Made by a program: the position numbers and the translations under genes
Shown here: piece after piece, positions 20,082 to 27,746 of the stretch
How positions within the stretch are numbered: position 1 is the stretch's first letter
How the letters are laid out: each line of letters begins with the position of its first letter
NCBI GenBank assembly: GCA_963724665.1
Contig: CAVRVH010000012.1
Coordinates: 868,001-932,000 of the forward strand
Length of the DNA: 64,000 nt
Reading direction: 5' to 3'
DNA from: DASUPK01 sp963724665
GTDB lineage: Bacteria; Actinomycetota; Thermoleophilia; Solirubrobacterales; 70-9
Notes under the pieces: generated by a model
What the model saw: the letters and a program-made list of their open reading frames with translations, nothing else
Database searches by the model: none
Told to the model about the DNA's origin: nothing

Positions 20082-20609
20082 TCAGTCCTCGATGCGCTCG
20101 AGGACGATCCGCTCCGGCTCGATCGTCACCCGCAAAGCCTTCTGTCCCTGCCAGTGCTCCGTGTAGGTTGGGTCGTCCTTGATGGAGGGGTCCAGCCAGA
20201 TCCCGTAGCCCTCCTCCTCGCCCTGGTCGAAGGTCGCCTCGAGCGGCCGTTTGCGGCCGCGTCCCCGACGGCCGCGCCTGCGCCTGCGCCGGCGTCGCCC
20301 GCCGCCCTCGCCGCCCTCGCCACCGTCTGAATCGTCGTCGCCTTCGCCCTCGTCGGTCGCACCCTCTTCCTCCTCCGGCTCGGGCTCGGGCTCGCCGAGC
20401 TCGGCCTCGATCTCGGCCTCGATCTCGTCTCGGAGGTCGACGTCGCTGTCGGGCTCCTCGCCCTCGGCGGTCAGGTCGTGGCGGCTTCGGAAATCGCGCA
20501 GCTGCGACGCCGGCACGCCCAGCTGGTGCGCGATCCATGCGTCGGTGCGCCCCTGGCGCACCCAGGCACGAATCTGGTTGAGTTGCGGTCGCAGCGACTT
20601 GCGGGCCAT
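20082..20609 (-). CDS. HTH-like / acidic / Arg-rich modular protein of unknown function
   Basis: 175 residues with four clear parts. Residues 1-50 look like a helix-turn-helix (IRAWVRQGRTDAWIAHQLGV then LRDFRSRH). Residues 51-95 are dense in Glu/Asp (EIEAEIEAELGEPEPEP), then Gly/Asp/Ser. About 100-118 is a block of Arg and Gly (RRRRRRRRGRRGRGRKR). The last ~55 residues form a conserved-looking domain (GYGIWLDPSIKDDPTYTEHW, VTIEPERIVLERIED). The mix of a DNA-binding fold with a polyanionic and a polycationic segment suggests a nucleic-acid-associated protein. No function is known to me. Confidence 0.65.
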   Translation of the reverse strand: MARKSLRPQLNQIRAWVRQGRTDAWIAHQLGVPASQLRDFRSRHDLTAEGEEPDSDVDLRDEIEAEIEAELGEPEPEPEEEEGATDEGEGDDDSDGGEGGEGGGRRRRRRRRGRRGRGRKRPLEATFDQGEEEGYGIWLDPSIKDDPTYTEHWQGQKALRVTIEPERIVLERIED

Positions 20610-20645
20610 CGGTCGGCGGACTCTAGATCATTCGGCGTTTGTGCC

Positions 20646-20674
20646 TTGGCAGGCGAGGTATAACCCTGTACGCT
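20646..20674 (+). promoter_or_regulatory. Candidate csrA promoter
   Basis: TTGGCA (20646-20651) and TACGCT (20669-20674) are separated by 17 bases, matching the TTGnCA / TAnnnT pattern of actinobacterial housekeeping promoters. It lies about 70 bases before the csrA start. Confidence 0.4.
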
Positions 20675-20743
20675 ACTTATTTCTAGGTAGTCGACAAAGA
20701 GTCGCTTCCGTGGGGTAGGGCAGCGACTTTCGAGGAGGAAACG

Positions 20744-21013
20744 ATGCTGGTGCTGACAAGGAAGCCGGGCCAGAGCATCATGATTGGCGATGGCGTCGAG
20801 GTTCAGGTTCTCTCCGTGGCCGGCGAGAAGGTCCGTCTGGGCATCACCGCTCCTCGCGACGTCTCGATCTTCAGGAACGAGGTCTACGACCGGATCGAGA
20901 GCGAGAACGAGAACGAGCGGAGCGTCAGCGAGCAGAGCGGGGATGTCGAAGCGGACGACGGTGGCGCGAACGCCGCGGTCGCGGATGCGCTGCAGCGACT
21001 GAGCCGGCGGTAG
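20744..21013 (+). CDS. csrA: Carbon storage regulator CsrA
   Basis: RNA-binding translational regulator that recognises GGA motifs in leaders. The N-terminal 60 residues match CsrA closely: MLVLTRKPGQSIMIGD, VQVLSVAGEKVRLGITAP, then DVSIFRNEVYDRI. The length is 89 rather than about 61 residues, because of a 28-residue acidic Ser/Glu/Asp tail ending in ALQRLSRR. The start is supported by GAGGAGG about six bases upstream. No flagellar gene or fliW, its usual neighbours, is nearby, so it stands alone here. Confidence 0.93.
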   Translation: MLVLTRKPGQSIMIGDGVEVQVLSVAGEKVRLGITAPRDVSIFRNEVYDRIESENENERSVSEQSGDVEADDGGANAAVADALQRLSRR

Positions 21014-21262
21014 CTAGCCCATCAGCCAGGCCAGCGTCTCGAACATCGAGACGACCACGGTCACGACCGTGATCGTCAGGCAGACGAGAAGGACGCTGAA
21101 CCGGACCTTGCCACGCGACTCGTTGCGGGTGATGCGCCGGGCGCGCGAGCGGTTGACCGCGCGCTTGCGCAGCTGATCGCGCCGGCGGCGTTCGAGCGCC
21201 ATCTCCTGCTCGAACGCCAGCTCGATCTGGGACATGCTCTGTCGCATTCGCATCTGAGCCAT
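21014..21262 (-). CDS. Small membrane protein with basic cytoplasmic part
   Basis: 82 residues from the ATG at 21262 (MAQMRMRQSM); an upstream in-frame ATG at 21328 would add a leader without clear support. Residues 15-55 are rich in Arg/Glu and probably helical (ALERRRRDQLRKRAVNRSR), followed by one C-terminal transmembrane helix (VLLVCLTITVVTVVVSMF). This looks tail-anchored with the basic region in the cytoplasm. Function unknown. It is convergent with csrA with abutting stops. Confidence 0.6.
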   Translation of the reverse strand: MAQMRMRQSMSQIELAFEQEMALERRRRDQLRKRAVNRSRARRITRNESRGKVRFSVLLVCLTITVVTVVVSMFETLAWLMG

Positions 21263-21361
21263 TGGCGTGGTGCCCCCCGGGCGGCCGTGCAAGCTAGCAA
21301 AGGATCTTGCAAGAGCCAAGCCGCACAAGCCTGGCCGCCGGTCCCTCAGGGCGCTCTTCGA

Positions 21362-21904
21362 CTATAGAGGGCACCGTCCCCATAGGCCGCGGCCTCGGAC
21401 GCCGGCACGGCCCGCGAGGCGGGCGAAGAGGGGCGCGAAGGAGTCATTGGGTGGGATCGTCAGCGTTCGGGCAAGACCGCGGCGGGCGAGCTCTGCATTG
21501 ACGAACAGGGCCCGTCGGCCAGGTCGCGGCAGGTAGACGTACGCCAGCAGGCGGCCGTACACGTCCCGGTGCTCCGCGTCGAAGCGGAGCGTCACGGACT
21601 TGCCGTACACGAGGTGGTCATTCACCTCATGGGCCTTGGGCCCGCCGCACTGGACCGGCGTGCCCGGCTTGACCGTCTCCGGCGTGTCGATGCCGATGTA
21701 GCGGACGGTGTCGTCGCTCCCGTCGGCGAGTTCAACGTCGATCGTGTCGCCGTCGACGACATGGGTGACCCGGGCGCGCAGCGGACCCGGAGTCTCGCTG
21801 CTTCCGCCACCCGGCTGCCCGCAGCGCGATAGGCCGAGGACGCCGAGCAGCGCGGCGACCAGAAGCGGACCGTGCAGGAACCTCCTTCGACCGGCCAGCC
21901 TCAT
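21362..21904 (-). CDS. Secreted thermonuclease (SNase-like nuclease)
   Basis: 180 residues. A basic, hydrophobic N-terminus (PLLVAALLGVLGLSRCG) acts as signal peptide; the Cys is not in a good lipobox. The SNase fold follows: VTHVVDGDTIDVEL, VRYIGIDTPET (catalytic Arg and Glu, metal Asp), DAEHRDVYGRLLAYVYL (second catalytic Arg), then LARRGLAR and GLWG. All three residues of the staphylococcal nuclease active site are in place, so an active Ca-dependent extracellular nuclease is likely. It is downstream of the broken PASTA gene on the same strand. Confidence 0.9.
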   Translation of the reverse strand: MRLAGRRRFLHGPLLVAALLGVLGLSRCGQPGGGSSETPGPLRARVTHVVDGDTIDVELADGSDDTVRYIGIDTPETVKPGTPVQCGGPKAHEVNDHLVYGKSVTLRFDAEHRDVYGRLLAYVYLPRPGRRALFVNAELARRGLARTLTIPPNDSFAPLFARLAGRAGVRGRGLWGRCPL

Positions 21905-21946
21905 CGAGATCCCGTCACCGTAGCTCTGAGGCCACGGCGCCCCAAT

Positions 21947-22687
21947 CTATGCGTGCTTCTTGGGCTTCTTCCCGACCTTCAGGTCGATAGGCGCGGCGTC
22001 GGGCAGCGAAGTTCCCGGCGGGATGCTCTGCGAGTGCACGAACTTGCCTTCGCGCTTCTTCTTGCTCGGGCTGACCTTCCCCACGGCGCACGCGGCCGCA
22101 GTGAGCGCGTTTCGCGCGGCCTTGAGCTTCATTCCCTTCAGCTTGGGGGTGAGGCAGTAGCGGACCGTCGCGTTGTAGACGTATTCATTCGGTGAGTTGT
22201 CGACCATCGTGGCAGTGGCGCCGTCGGCCAACGGGGCGCGACGAAGAAGGAGGCCCCGCCCGAGGGGCGGTACCCGTAGCTGAAGCTTCCGTTCGTGTCG
22301 ACGGCGACCAGCTCACCCTTCTTGATCGGGAGATTCACCGGGATCGGGCCCGTCGGACCGGTCGAGCCGATGTTGAACGCCGGGCCAGTGCTGACCCCGC
22401 GGAAGTCGGCTCCGCCGACCGCAGCGACCACGCGGACGCGGAACCCCTCGCCCAGCCAGCCCACCGCCTGCCATGAGACGACCGTCCCGTCGACGGGGGA
22501 GCGGTGGATACCTGCCCCTGCGTGAGCGTGGTGACCTGCGTATACGAGTCGGGCGTCGCGACCGCTGTGGGCGGGGTAGGGCTGAGCGAGCTTCCTATCT
22601 GGACCGTGGCCGCGCCGGCCGCCGGCGCGCAAGCGAGTAGGACCCCAAGGCCACCAGACCGGTGATTGTCCCGGTCCGTGCCCGCAT
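21947..22687 (-). pseudogene. Secreted PASTA-domain protein, disrupted by three apparent one-base deletions
   Basis: Beginning at the ATG at 22687, two bases after the aldolase stop, the frame encodes MRARTGTITGLVALG, then must shift to give a signal-peptide end (LLACAPAAGAATVQIG). A second shift is needed to reach HRSPVDGTVVSWQAVGW, and a third to join FFVAP to LADGATATMVDNSPNEYVY. The C-terminus is a PASTA-like repeat (MKLKAARNALTAAACAVGKV to PIDLKVGKK). The three breaks sit at 4-base C/G runs (22643-22646, 22515-22518, 22233-22236), and adding one base to each restores one continuous protein of about 245 residues. It is either a decayed gene or a run of homopolymer assembly errors. Confidence 0.7.
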
Positions 22688-22689
22688 GC

Positions 22690-23610
22690 CTACGGAATGC
22701 GTCGCACGTTGTTGAGCAGCGTCTCCTTGATCGCGGCGACTATATCGAGCGCTTGGCTCTTTTCGCGCTGCCAGACATTGCGGCCGAAGATCACGCCTGA
22801 GCCGCCCGCTTCCATGATCGTCTTCGTGTGGTTGAGGACGGTCTCGTCGTCCGTCTTCGATCCTCCAGAGAGGACCACGAGCGCGCGGCCGACCGACTCG
22901 ACGATCTGGCGGACCGCCTCCTCGGGCGTCACGTCCATCTCGTTGTAGGGAGCGGGCTGGTCCTTGTCCTTCTCGGGATCGAACTTCGGGAAGTTGAGCT
23001 TGACGATGTCAGCGCCCATCTCCATCGCCATGCGCGCGGCGTAGTCGATCGCGTAGAAGGAGACCTGGCCACCCTTCTTGTCGATGTCGCGGCCGCGGGG
23101 ATAGGCCCAGACCACGAGGGGCATGCCGTAGCGCTCACAGTCCTCGCGCACGCCCTTGAGCTGATGCAGATCGACGTCCTGGCGGGGCGAGCCCACGTAG
23201 AGCGTGTAGCCGACGGCGTCGGCGCCGAGTCGGACCGCATCTTCGACGGAGGCGTTGGTCGAGGAGAAGGCGTCATCCGAGGGCGGGACGTCGGTCTTGC
23301 CATTGACCTTCAGGATCAGCGGCACCTGGCCCGCGTAATCGGGGTAGTAGCGAGTGGCGAGCCCGATCTGGCACGCGATCGCCGAATAGCCCGCCTCAGC
23401 GGCGAGGCTGAACTGATACTCGGGGTCCTTCGAAGCCGGGTTCGGGAAGAAATCGCGAGGGCCGTGCTCGATCCCCTGGTCGATCGGCAGAAGCATCAGG
23501 GTCCCGTTGCCGGGGCCGTAGTCGAACAGCAGCCGGCGCAGCCGAGCGCGCTTGCCGGGCGAGAGCGTGGTGAGCAGCGACTTCTGCTCGGTGATCGACT
23601 TGACTTCCAT
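22690..23610 (-). CDS. fbaB: Class I fructose-bisphosphate aldolase (DhnA/FbaB type)
   Basis: Splits fructose-1,6-bisphosphate in glycolysis, or makes it in gluconeogenesis. 306 residues, normal for the archaeal/bacterial DhnA family. Key segments: LLPIDQGIEHGPRDFF, SAIACQIG, GYTLYVGS, GMPLVVWAYPRG, DIVKLNFPK (with the Schiff-base lysine), VVLSGGSKTDDETV (phosphate-binding loop) and GVIFGRNVWQ. A strong Shine-Dalgarno (AGGAGG) lies about ten bases before the ATG at 23610. With eno it is one of two glycolytic genes here, though not linked. Divergent from the GCS2 ligase. Confidence 0.95.
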   Translation of the reverse strand: MEVKSITEQKSLLTTLSPGKRARLRRLLFDYGPGNGTLMLLPIDQGIEHGPRDFFPNPASKDPEYQFSLAAEAGYSAIACQIGLATRYYPDYAGQVPLILKVNGKTDVPPSDDAFSSTNASVEDAVRLGADAVGYTLYVGSPRQDVDLHQLKGVREDCERYGMPLVVWAYPRGRDIDKKGGQVSFYAIDYAARMAMEMGADIVKLNFPKFDPEKDKDQPAPYNEMDVTPEEAVRQIVESVGRALVVLSGGSKTDDETVLNHTKTIMEAGGSGVIFGRNVWQREKSQALDIVAAIKETLLNNVRRIP

Positions 23611-23649
23611 CTTCGCGAGTCCTCCTAAGTTTTAGCCTTCGGAGCCAGT

Positions 23650-24798
23650 ATGCCCGATCTGACTGTCATGGTCCCGTCAGTGCTGGAGCACAACTTCAGC
23701 GGGACGGCGTTCACCGTCGGAATCGAAGAGGAACTGATGATCTGCGACGCCGAGAGCTTCGAGCTGTCGCAGTCGATCGAGGTGATCCTCGGCGATCTTC
23801 CCGGCGACCTCCCCGGCGAGGTGAAGCCCGAGCTGATGCAGTCCGTGCTCGAGGTGGCGACCCTTCCCTGCGCCGGCGTCGCTGAGGCGGGCGATCAGCT
23901 GCGAGAGCTCCGCCGCACCGTCCGCGAGGTTGCCGCGAAGAACGGTCTCGCGATCGGCGCCGCCGGCACGCATCCCGCCGCGCTCTACGAGGACCAACTG
24001 ATCGCCGACCGGCCCCGGTACAAGGAGCTGGCGGCGGAGCTGAGCTGGATCGCGGAGCAGGAGCTCATCTTCGGCACGCACGTGCACGTCGGCATCGACA
24101 ACGCCGAGAAGGCGATCTACGTCGCCGACGGCATGCGGGGCTACCTGCCGCTGCTGCTCGGGATGTCGTCGAACTCGCCGCTCTGGCGCGGCAAGACCAC
24201 GGGAATGATGTCCTCGCGCACGCCGGTGTTCCGAGCCTTCCCGCGCGTCGGGATCCCGCCCTACTACGGCACCTGGGACATCTACTCCCACCGGGTCGAG
24301 CAGATGATGCGCGGCGGCGCGATCCCCGACTATACGTATCTCTGGTGGGATGTTCGCCCTCACCCGAACCTGGGGACGGTCGAGCTCCGCGTCTTCGATC
24401 AGCAGACCCGCGTCGAGCACACGATCGGCTTTGCCGCGCTCGGCCAGGCGCTGGCCCATCGCCTTGCGGCCGACTACGACGAGGGCGTGCCGAGCATCGA
24501 ACACCCCCACGAGCTGATCGACGACAACAAGGTCAGGGCCGCGGTGGTCGGCATCGAGGGGAAGCTGATCGACTTCGATCATGGGCTGGAGGTCCCGGGG
24601 GGAAAGATGGCCCGTGGCGTGATCGATGAGCTGCGCGAGCATGCGCAGGAGCTGGGCTGCGACGGCGAGCTCGCCGCCCTCGGGGACCTGATGGAGAACG
24701 GAACCGGGGCTCGCCGCCAGCTGGATTGGCTGTCCGACCGCGGAGACATCGGGGGCCTGATGAGCGAGATCGTCGCGGCCGCGGACCCGGACGCCTGA
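23650..24798 (+). CDS. GCS2-type carboxylate-amine ligase (YbdK family)
   Basis: 382 residues of the glutamate-cysteine ligase family 2 fold. The N-terminal signature FTVGIEEELMI (metal/ATP glutamates) is followed by MQSVLEVATLPC, AAGTHPAALYED, FGTHVHVGID, SSNSPLWRGKTTGMMSSRT and VELRVFDQQT. YbdK-type proteins have weak gamma-glutamylcysteine synthetase activity in vitro; in actinobacteria related genes can serve other ligations. No glutathione synthetase or mycothiol gene is adjacent, so the substrate is open. An internal ATG at 23668 is an alternative start. Confidence 0.88.
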   Translation: MPDLTVMVPSVLEHNFSGTAFTVGIEEELMICDAESFELSQSIEVILGDLPGDLPGEVKPELMQSVLEVATLPCAGVAEAGDQLRELRRTVREVAAKNGLAIGAAGTHPAALYEDQLIADRPRYKELAAELSWIAEQELIFGTHVHVGIDNAEKAIYVADGMRGYLPLLLGMSSNSPLWRGKTTGMMSSRTPVFRAFPRVGIPPYYGTWDIYSHRVEQMMRGGAIPDYTYLWWDVRPHPNLGTVELRVFDQQTRVEHTIGFAALGQALAHRLAADYDEGVPSIEHPHELIDDNKVRAAVVGIEGKLIDFDHGLEVPGGKMARGVIDELREHAQELGCDGELAALGDLMENGTGARRQLDWLSDRGDIGGLMSEIVAAADPDA

Positions 24799-24830
24799 AA
24801 AAGCCGGAATCGAACCTGTTCCGAGCTCTT

Positions 24831-24849
24831 CGCTACGATTTCAGTAGCG
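24831..24849. promoter_or_regulatory. Candidate HxlR-type operator 1 (TAC-N7-GTA dyad)
   Basis: CGCTAC, seven bases, GTAGCG: a perfect 6-bp inverted repeat 43 bases before the HxlR gene. The core TAC-N7-GTA matches the operator form described for HxlR-family regulators such as YodB. Confidence 0.5.
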
Positions 24850-24875
24850 GATTACCCTCTTTTTGGAGCGTCAAA

Positions 24876-24888
24876 TACGAATTCCGTA
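24876..24888. promoter_or_regulatory. Candidate HxlR-type operator 2 (TAC-N7-GTA dyad)
   Basis: TACGAATTCCGTA again shows TAC-N7-GTA and ends three bases before the HxlR start codon. Its centre is 42 bases (about four helical turns) from site 1, suggesting cooperative autoregulation. Confidence 0.45.
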
Positions 24889-24891
24889 CTG

Positions 24892-25194
24892 ATGGCCTCG
24901 ACCAAGCCCATAGAGCGCACACTAGACCTGCTCGGCAGGCGGTGGGCCCTTCGGCTGATCTGGGAGCTTCGGCGCAGCACCCTGACCTTCTCGGAGCTGC
25001 GCGAGCGGACTCGAATCAGCCCCTCGGTCCTCTCGGCGCGGCTCGGCGAGCTCGTCGAGGCCGGTGTCGTCGAGAGGGACAGCGGCCGGCGCTACCGCCT
25101 GAGCGGCCGGGGGCGCGAGCTCGCCCGGGTGCTCTATGAGCTCAACAGATGGGCCGAGCAGGCAGGGGTATCCTCGCGGAATGAGCTCGCCTGA
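24892..25194 (+). CDS. HxlR-family winged helix transcriptional regulator
   Basis: 100 residues, normal for HxlR proteins. The fold is plain: LDLLGRRWALRLIWEL (the conserved first helix with RW), LTFSELRERTRISPSVLSARLGELVEAGVV (recognition helix region) and YRLSGRGREL (wing). No cysteine is present, so redox sensing of the YodB/HypR type is unlikely. Two TAC-N7-GTA dyads precede it. Its 3' end overlaps the start of the rhomboid-like gene by 14 bases, so the two are co-transcribed. Confidence 0.9.
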   Translation: MASTKPIERTLDLLGRRWALRLIWELRRSTLTFSELRERTRISPSVLSARLGELVEAGVVERDSGRRYRLSGRGRELARVLYELNRWAEQAGVSSRNELA

Positions 25195-25963
25195 GTTAAG
25201 CGTCGTCTGCCGGAGCTGCGGCGAGGAGGTCAGCCCCTACGTCACCGAGTGCCCCTACTGCGGCACCCGCCTGCGCAAGCGGGCGCCGAAGCTCGAGCTG
25301 CGCGGTGACGAGCTCACCCCGCGACAGTCCCGCCGCACGCGGCGGCGACAGGCTCGGGCGCAGCGAACGGACCGACTTGCGGAGCGCCCCTACGCGGTCA
25401 TCGCCGCGATCCTGATCCCGGCGCTGATCGTGCTCCTCCGGGTGGCGAGCCCATCCCTCGACACGTTTGGCCTGGGCGGGATCCTCGGTCCTGTCGGAGG
25501 CGATTGGTGGCGCTACCTGGCCTCGCCGTTCATCTATCCCGATATCGGCTACCTCTTCGTCGCCTCCGTCGGCATTGCCATCTTCGGAGTGGCCGTGGAG
25601 CAGCGGCTCGGCACGATCCCGACGGCGATCCTGATCGTCGCCTGCGGCGCCCTCGGCATGCTGGCGGCCGACGGCATGGAGACCGCGTTCGCTCCCAGGA
25701 ACGACGTCCTCTATGCGGCGGGCGGCAACGGCATCGCCCTCGGACTGCTTGCCGCCTGGGCCGTGATCCGCGGGGCGGAGGCACGCTCCCGTCCCGGCGA
25801 GGACGTGGAGGTGATCGGCGCGGCGGTGGCCGCCGCGGTCCTGATCATGCTTCCACTGGTCGACGATTACGCCAACGTCTTCGCAGGCCTCGGCGGCGCG
25901 CTCGTGGGTGCCGCCTGCGGCCTCGTCGCCGTCTTCGTCCGCCGTGAAAGGCGCCCGGGTTGA
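25181..25963 (+). CDS. Zinc-ribbon plus rhomboid-like membrane protein lacking catalytic residues
   Basis: 260 residues from ATG 25181. Residues 10-28 form a zinc ribbon with two CxxC pairs (CRSC, CPYC), then a basic linker (SRRTRRRQARAQR), then about six membrane helices. The rhomboid pattern is seen in WWRYLASPFIYPDIGYL (the WR loop) and FGVAVEQRLGT (ExxxG). The catalytic GxSG is replaced by GGNGIALG (about 178-185), and the last helix has NVFAGLGGALVGA with no active-site His. By sequence this is a pseudoprotease. Co-transcribed with the HxlR regulator and a methyltransferase. Confidence 0.7.
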   Translation: MSSPELSVVCRSCGEEVSPYVTECPYCGTRLRKRAPKLELRGDELTPRQSRRTRRRQARAQRTDRLAERPYAVIAAILIPALIVLLRVASPSLDTFGLGGILGPVGGDWWRYLASPFIYPDIGYLFVASVGIAIFGVAVEQRLGTIPTAILIVACGALGMLAADGMETAFAPRNDVLYAAGGNGIALGLLAAWAVIRGAEARSRPGEDVEVIGAAVAAAVLIMLPLVDDYANVFAGLGGALVGAACGLVAVFVRRERRPG

Positions 25964-26616
25964 CGGTCGAGCGGTTCATCTCGGTCACTCCCGAGATCCA
26001 CGACTACGCCGTGGAACACAGCTCCTTTCGCGACGGAACCGTTCCGGAGGTCGAGCGGGCCGGCCGGGAGATGGGTGAGCTCGCGGAGATGCAGATCGGC
26101 GGTGATCAGGCTGCCTTCATGACCGTCCTGGTCGCCGCGACCGGCGCCCAGCAAGCACTGGAGGTGGGGACGTTCCTGGGCTACGGCGCTTTGGCGATCG
26201 CTCGCGGGCTCCCGGCGGAGGGCAAGCTGATCTGCTGTGAACTCAAGGAGGAGTACGCGAGGCGAGCGCGCGGACATCTCGCGGCGGCGGGCCTCGACGA
26301 TCGGGTCGAGATCAAGGTGGGTCCCGCCCTCGAGACACTCGCGGCGATGGAGCGCACGGAACAATTCGATTTCGCCTTCCTCGACGCCGACAAGACCGAG
26401 TACATCGACTACTTCGAGGAAACCCTCCCGCGGTTGCGCCCGAATGGGCTGATCATGCTCGATAACACCCTTCGTGAGGGGACGGTCCTCGACCCGGGTG
26501 ACTCCAAGGCCGCGCGGGTCACCGCCGAGCTCAACGACCGGTTGAGCACCGATGAGCGTGTCGATGTCGCATTCCTCACCGTCGCCGACGGAATTACCCT
26601 GATCCGCAAGCGCTGA
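25960..26616 (+). CDS. SAM-dependent O-methyltransferase (CCoAMT/COMT family 3)
   Basis: 218 residues from a TTG start inside the preceding stop (TTGA overlap). Class I methyltransferase fold: ALEVGTFLGYGALAIARGLP (motif I, SAM binding), LICCELKEEYARRAR (acidic residue for the SAM ribose), FDFAFLDADKTEYIDYFE (metal-binding Asp typical of caffeoyl-CoA-type enzymes) and GLIMLDNTLREGTVLD (second metal Asp/Asn). It probably methylates a catechol-like hydroxyl in a divalent-metal-dependent way; the true substrate is unknown. Confidence 0.92.
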   Translation: MTVERFISVTPEIHDYAVEHSSFRDGTVPEVERAGREMGELAEMQIGGDQAAFMTVLVAATGAQQALEVGTFLGYGALAIARGLPAEGKLICCELKEEYARRARGHLAAAGLDDRVEIKVGPALETLAAMERTEQFDFAFLDADKTEYIDYFEETLPRLRPNGLIMLDNTLREGTVLDPGDSKAARVTAELNDRLSTDERVDVAFLTVADGITLIRKR

Positions 26617-26624
26617 CGAGCGCT

Positions 26625-27386
26625 ATGGCCATCCCGGCTGACGACGCGGCGTGGCTTGAATTGGTGCGCGGGTCGATGCCGCCCTTCTGGCGTGTACTTG
26701 CGGCGAGCACCGGTGGGCGCGTCTGGGAACGCGAGGGAGTATCTGCGGCGATCGTGCCGGGCTCGCCGAAGCGCTCCTTCTTCAACTCGGTGCTGTACGA
26801 GGACCCCGAGTCGGTGGTGGCGTCGATCGGCGAGCTGGAGCGGGTCTACGCCGAAGCAGGCGTCGAGGCGTGGACGGTCTGGGTCCCCAAGGCGGACACC
26901 GATGTCGCAGCCGCGCTGGAGACGGCCGGACACCGGCTGGATGCCACGCCACGCGCGATGGCCATGCCGATCGGAGACCTGAGGGCACCGGAGCCCGATC
27001 CCGAGCTCGAGATCCGCGAGGAGCCCGACTACGAGCTGGTCTCGAGCCTGAACGAGGTCGCCTACGGCTTCGCATCCGGCGAGTTCCCGGTGATGCAGGG
27101 AGACCTGTCCGCACTCCGCACATATCTCGGCTCGATCGAAGGGGAGACGGCGGCATGCGCCGGCGCGTTCACGAACGGCAGCGATTGCGAGATCGTCTTC
27201 GTCGCGGTTTTGCCGGAGGGGCGCGGCCGGGGGATCTCGGGTCGCCTGATGGCCCGGGCACTGGCCGACGCCATGGATCAGGGCCTCGAGACGACGACGC
27301 TGCAGGCGACCAAGCTCGGGTACCCGGTGTACGTGAAGCTCGGCTATCGCGACTACGGCGAACTGCAGATGTGGGAGCGCCGATGA
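26625..27386 (+). CDS. GNAT-family N-acetyltransferase
   Basis: 253 residues with the GNAT domain in the C-terminal half. CoA-binding motif A reads VAVLPEGRGRGISGRLMARAL, followed by GLETTTLQATKLGYPVYVKLGYRDYG, the usual end of the fold. The N-terminal half (about 1-120) is a second, degenerate GNAT-like lobe with VEAWTVWVPKADTDVAAALE, as in tandem GNAT proteins. Substrate unknown. It lies eight bases after the methyltransferase and probably belongs to the same transcript. Confidence 0.87.
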   Translation: MAIPADDAAWLELVRGSMPPFWRVLAASTGGRVWEREGVSAAIVPGSPKRSFFNSVLYEDPESVVASIGELERVYAEAGVEAWTVWVPKADTDVAAALETAGHRLDATPRAMAMPIGDLRAPEPDPELEIREEPDYELVSSLNEVAYGFASGEFPVMQGDLSALRTYLGSIEGETAACAGAFTNGSDCEIVFVAVLPEGRGRGISGRLMARALADAMDQGLETTTLQATKLGYPVYVKLGYRDYGELQMWERR

Positions 27387-27399
27387 GTATGTTGCTCGC

Positions 27400-27741
27400 G
27401 TGAGGCGAGGGCCCTACAGCGACGAACAGATCGACGCCGCAATCGACGCGATCTCGGACCCGGAGGTCTTCAAGGAGACGGAGCGACAGGTCGCCCGCGC
27501 CGCGCCGCGCCTCCAGAAGATCCTGGCCGAGGCGCTCGGTGCCGGCGGCTGGTTCGGCGAGTCCCATGACGCCGAGGCGCTGAAAGCGGCGACGACCCCG
27601 GACGAGCAGGCCCGCCTCACCGCCGTTCGCACCCTGCTCGCCGAGGAGGCGCGGATGGGAATGATGGTTGGAGTGGCTGTCGGCTGGGCATTGGCCGACC
27701 AGCTCGAAGAGCAGGAATCCGAACCGACGAAGGAGGATTGA
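27400..27741 (+). CDS. Conserved hypothetical protein, 113 aa
   Basis: Starts at a GTG 13 bases after the GNAT gene. Helical and charged, with no membrane segment at the N-terminus; a short hydrophobic stretch (MMVGVAVGWALADQL) near the C-terminus is probably an amphipathic helix. The segment YSDEQIDAAIDAISDPEVF at the start could fold as a small helical bundle. I do not recognise a family. It overlaps the reading frame of the next gene by a few bases if a TTG start is used there, but a cleaner ATG lies just after it. Confidence 0.6.
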   Translation: MRRGPYSDEQIDAAIDAISDPEVFKETERQVARAAPRLQKILAEALGAGGWFGESHDAEALKAATTPDEQARLTAVRTLLAEEARMGMMVGVAVGWALADQLEEQESEPTKED

Positions 27742-27746
27742 CCCAG

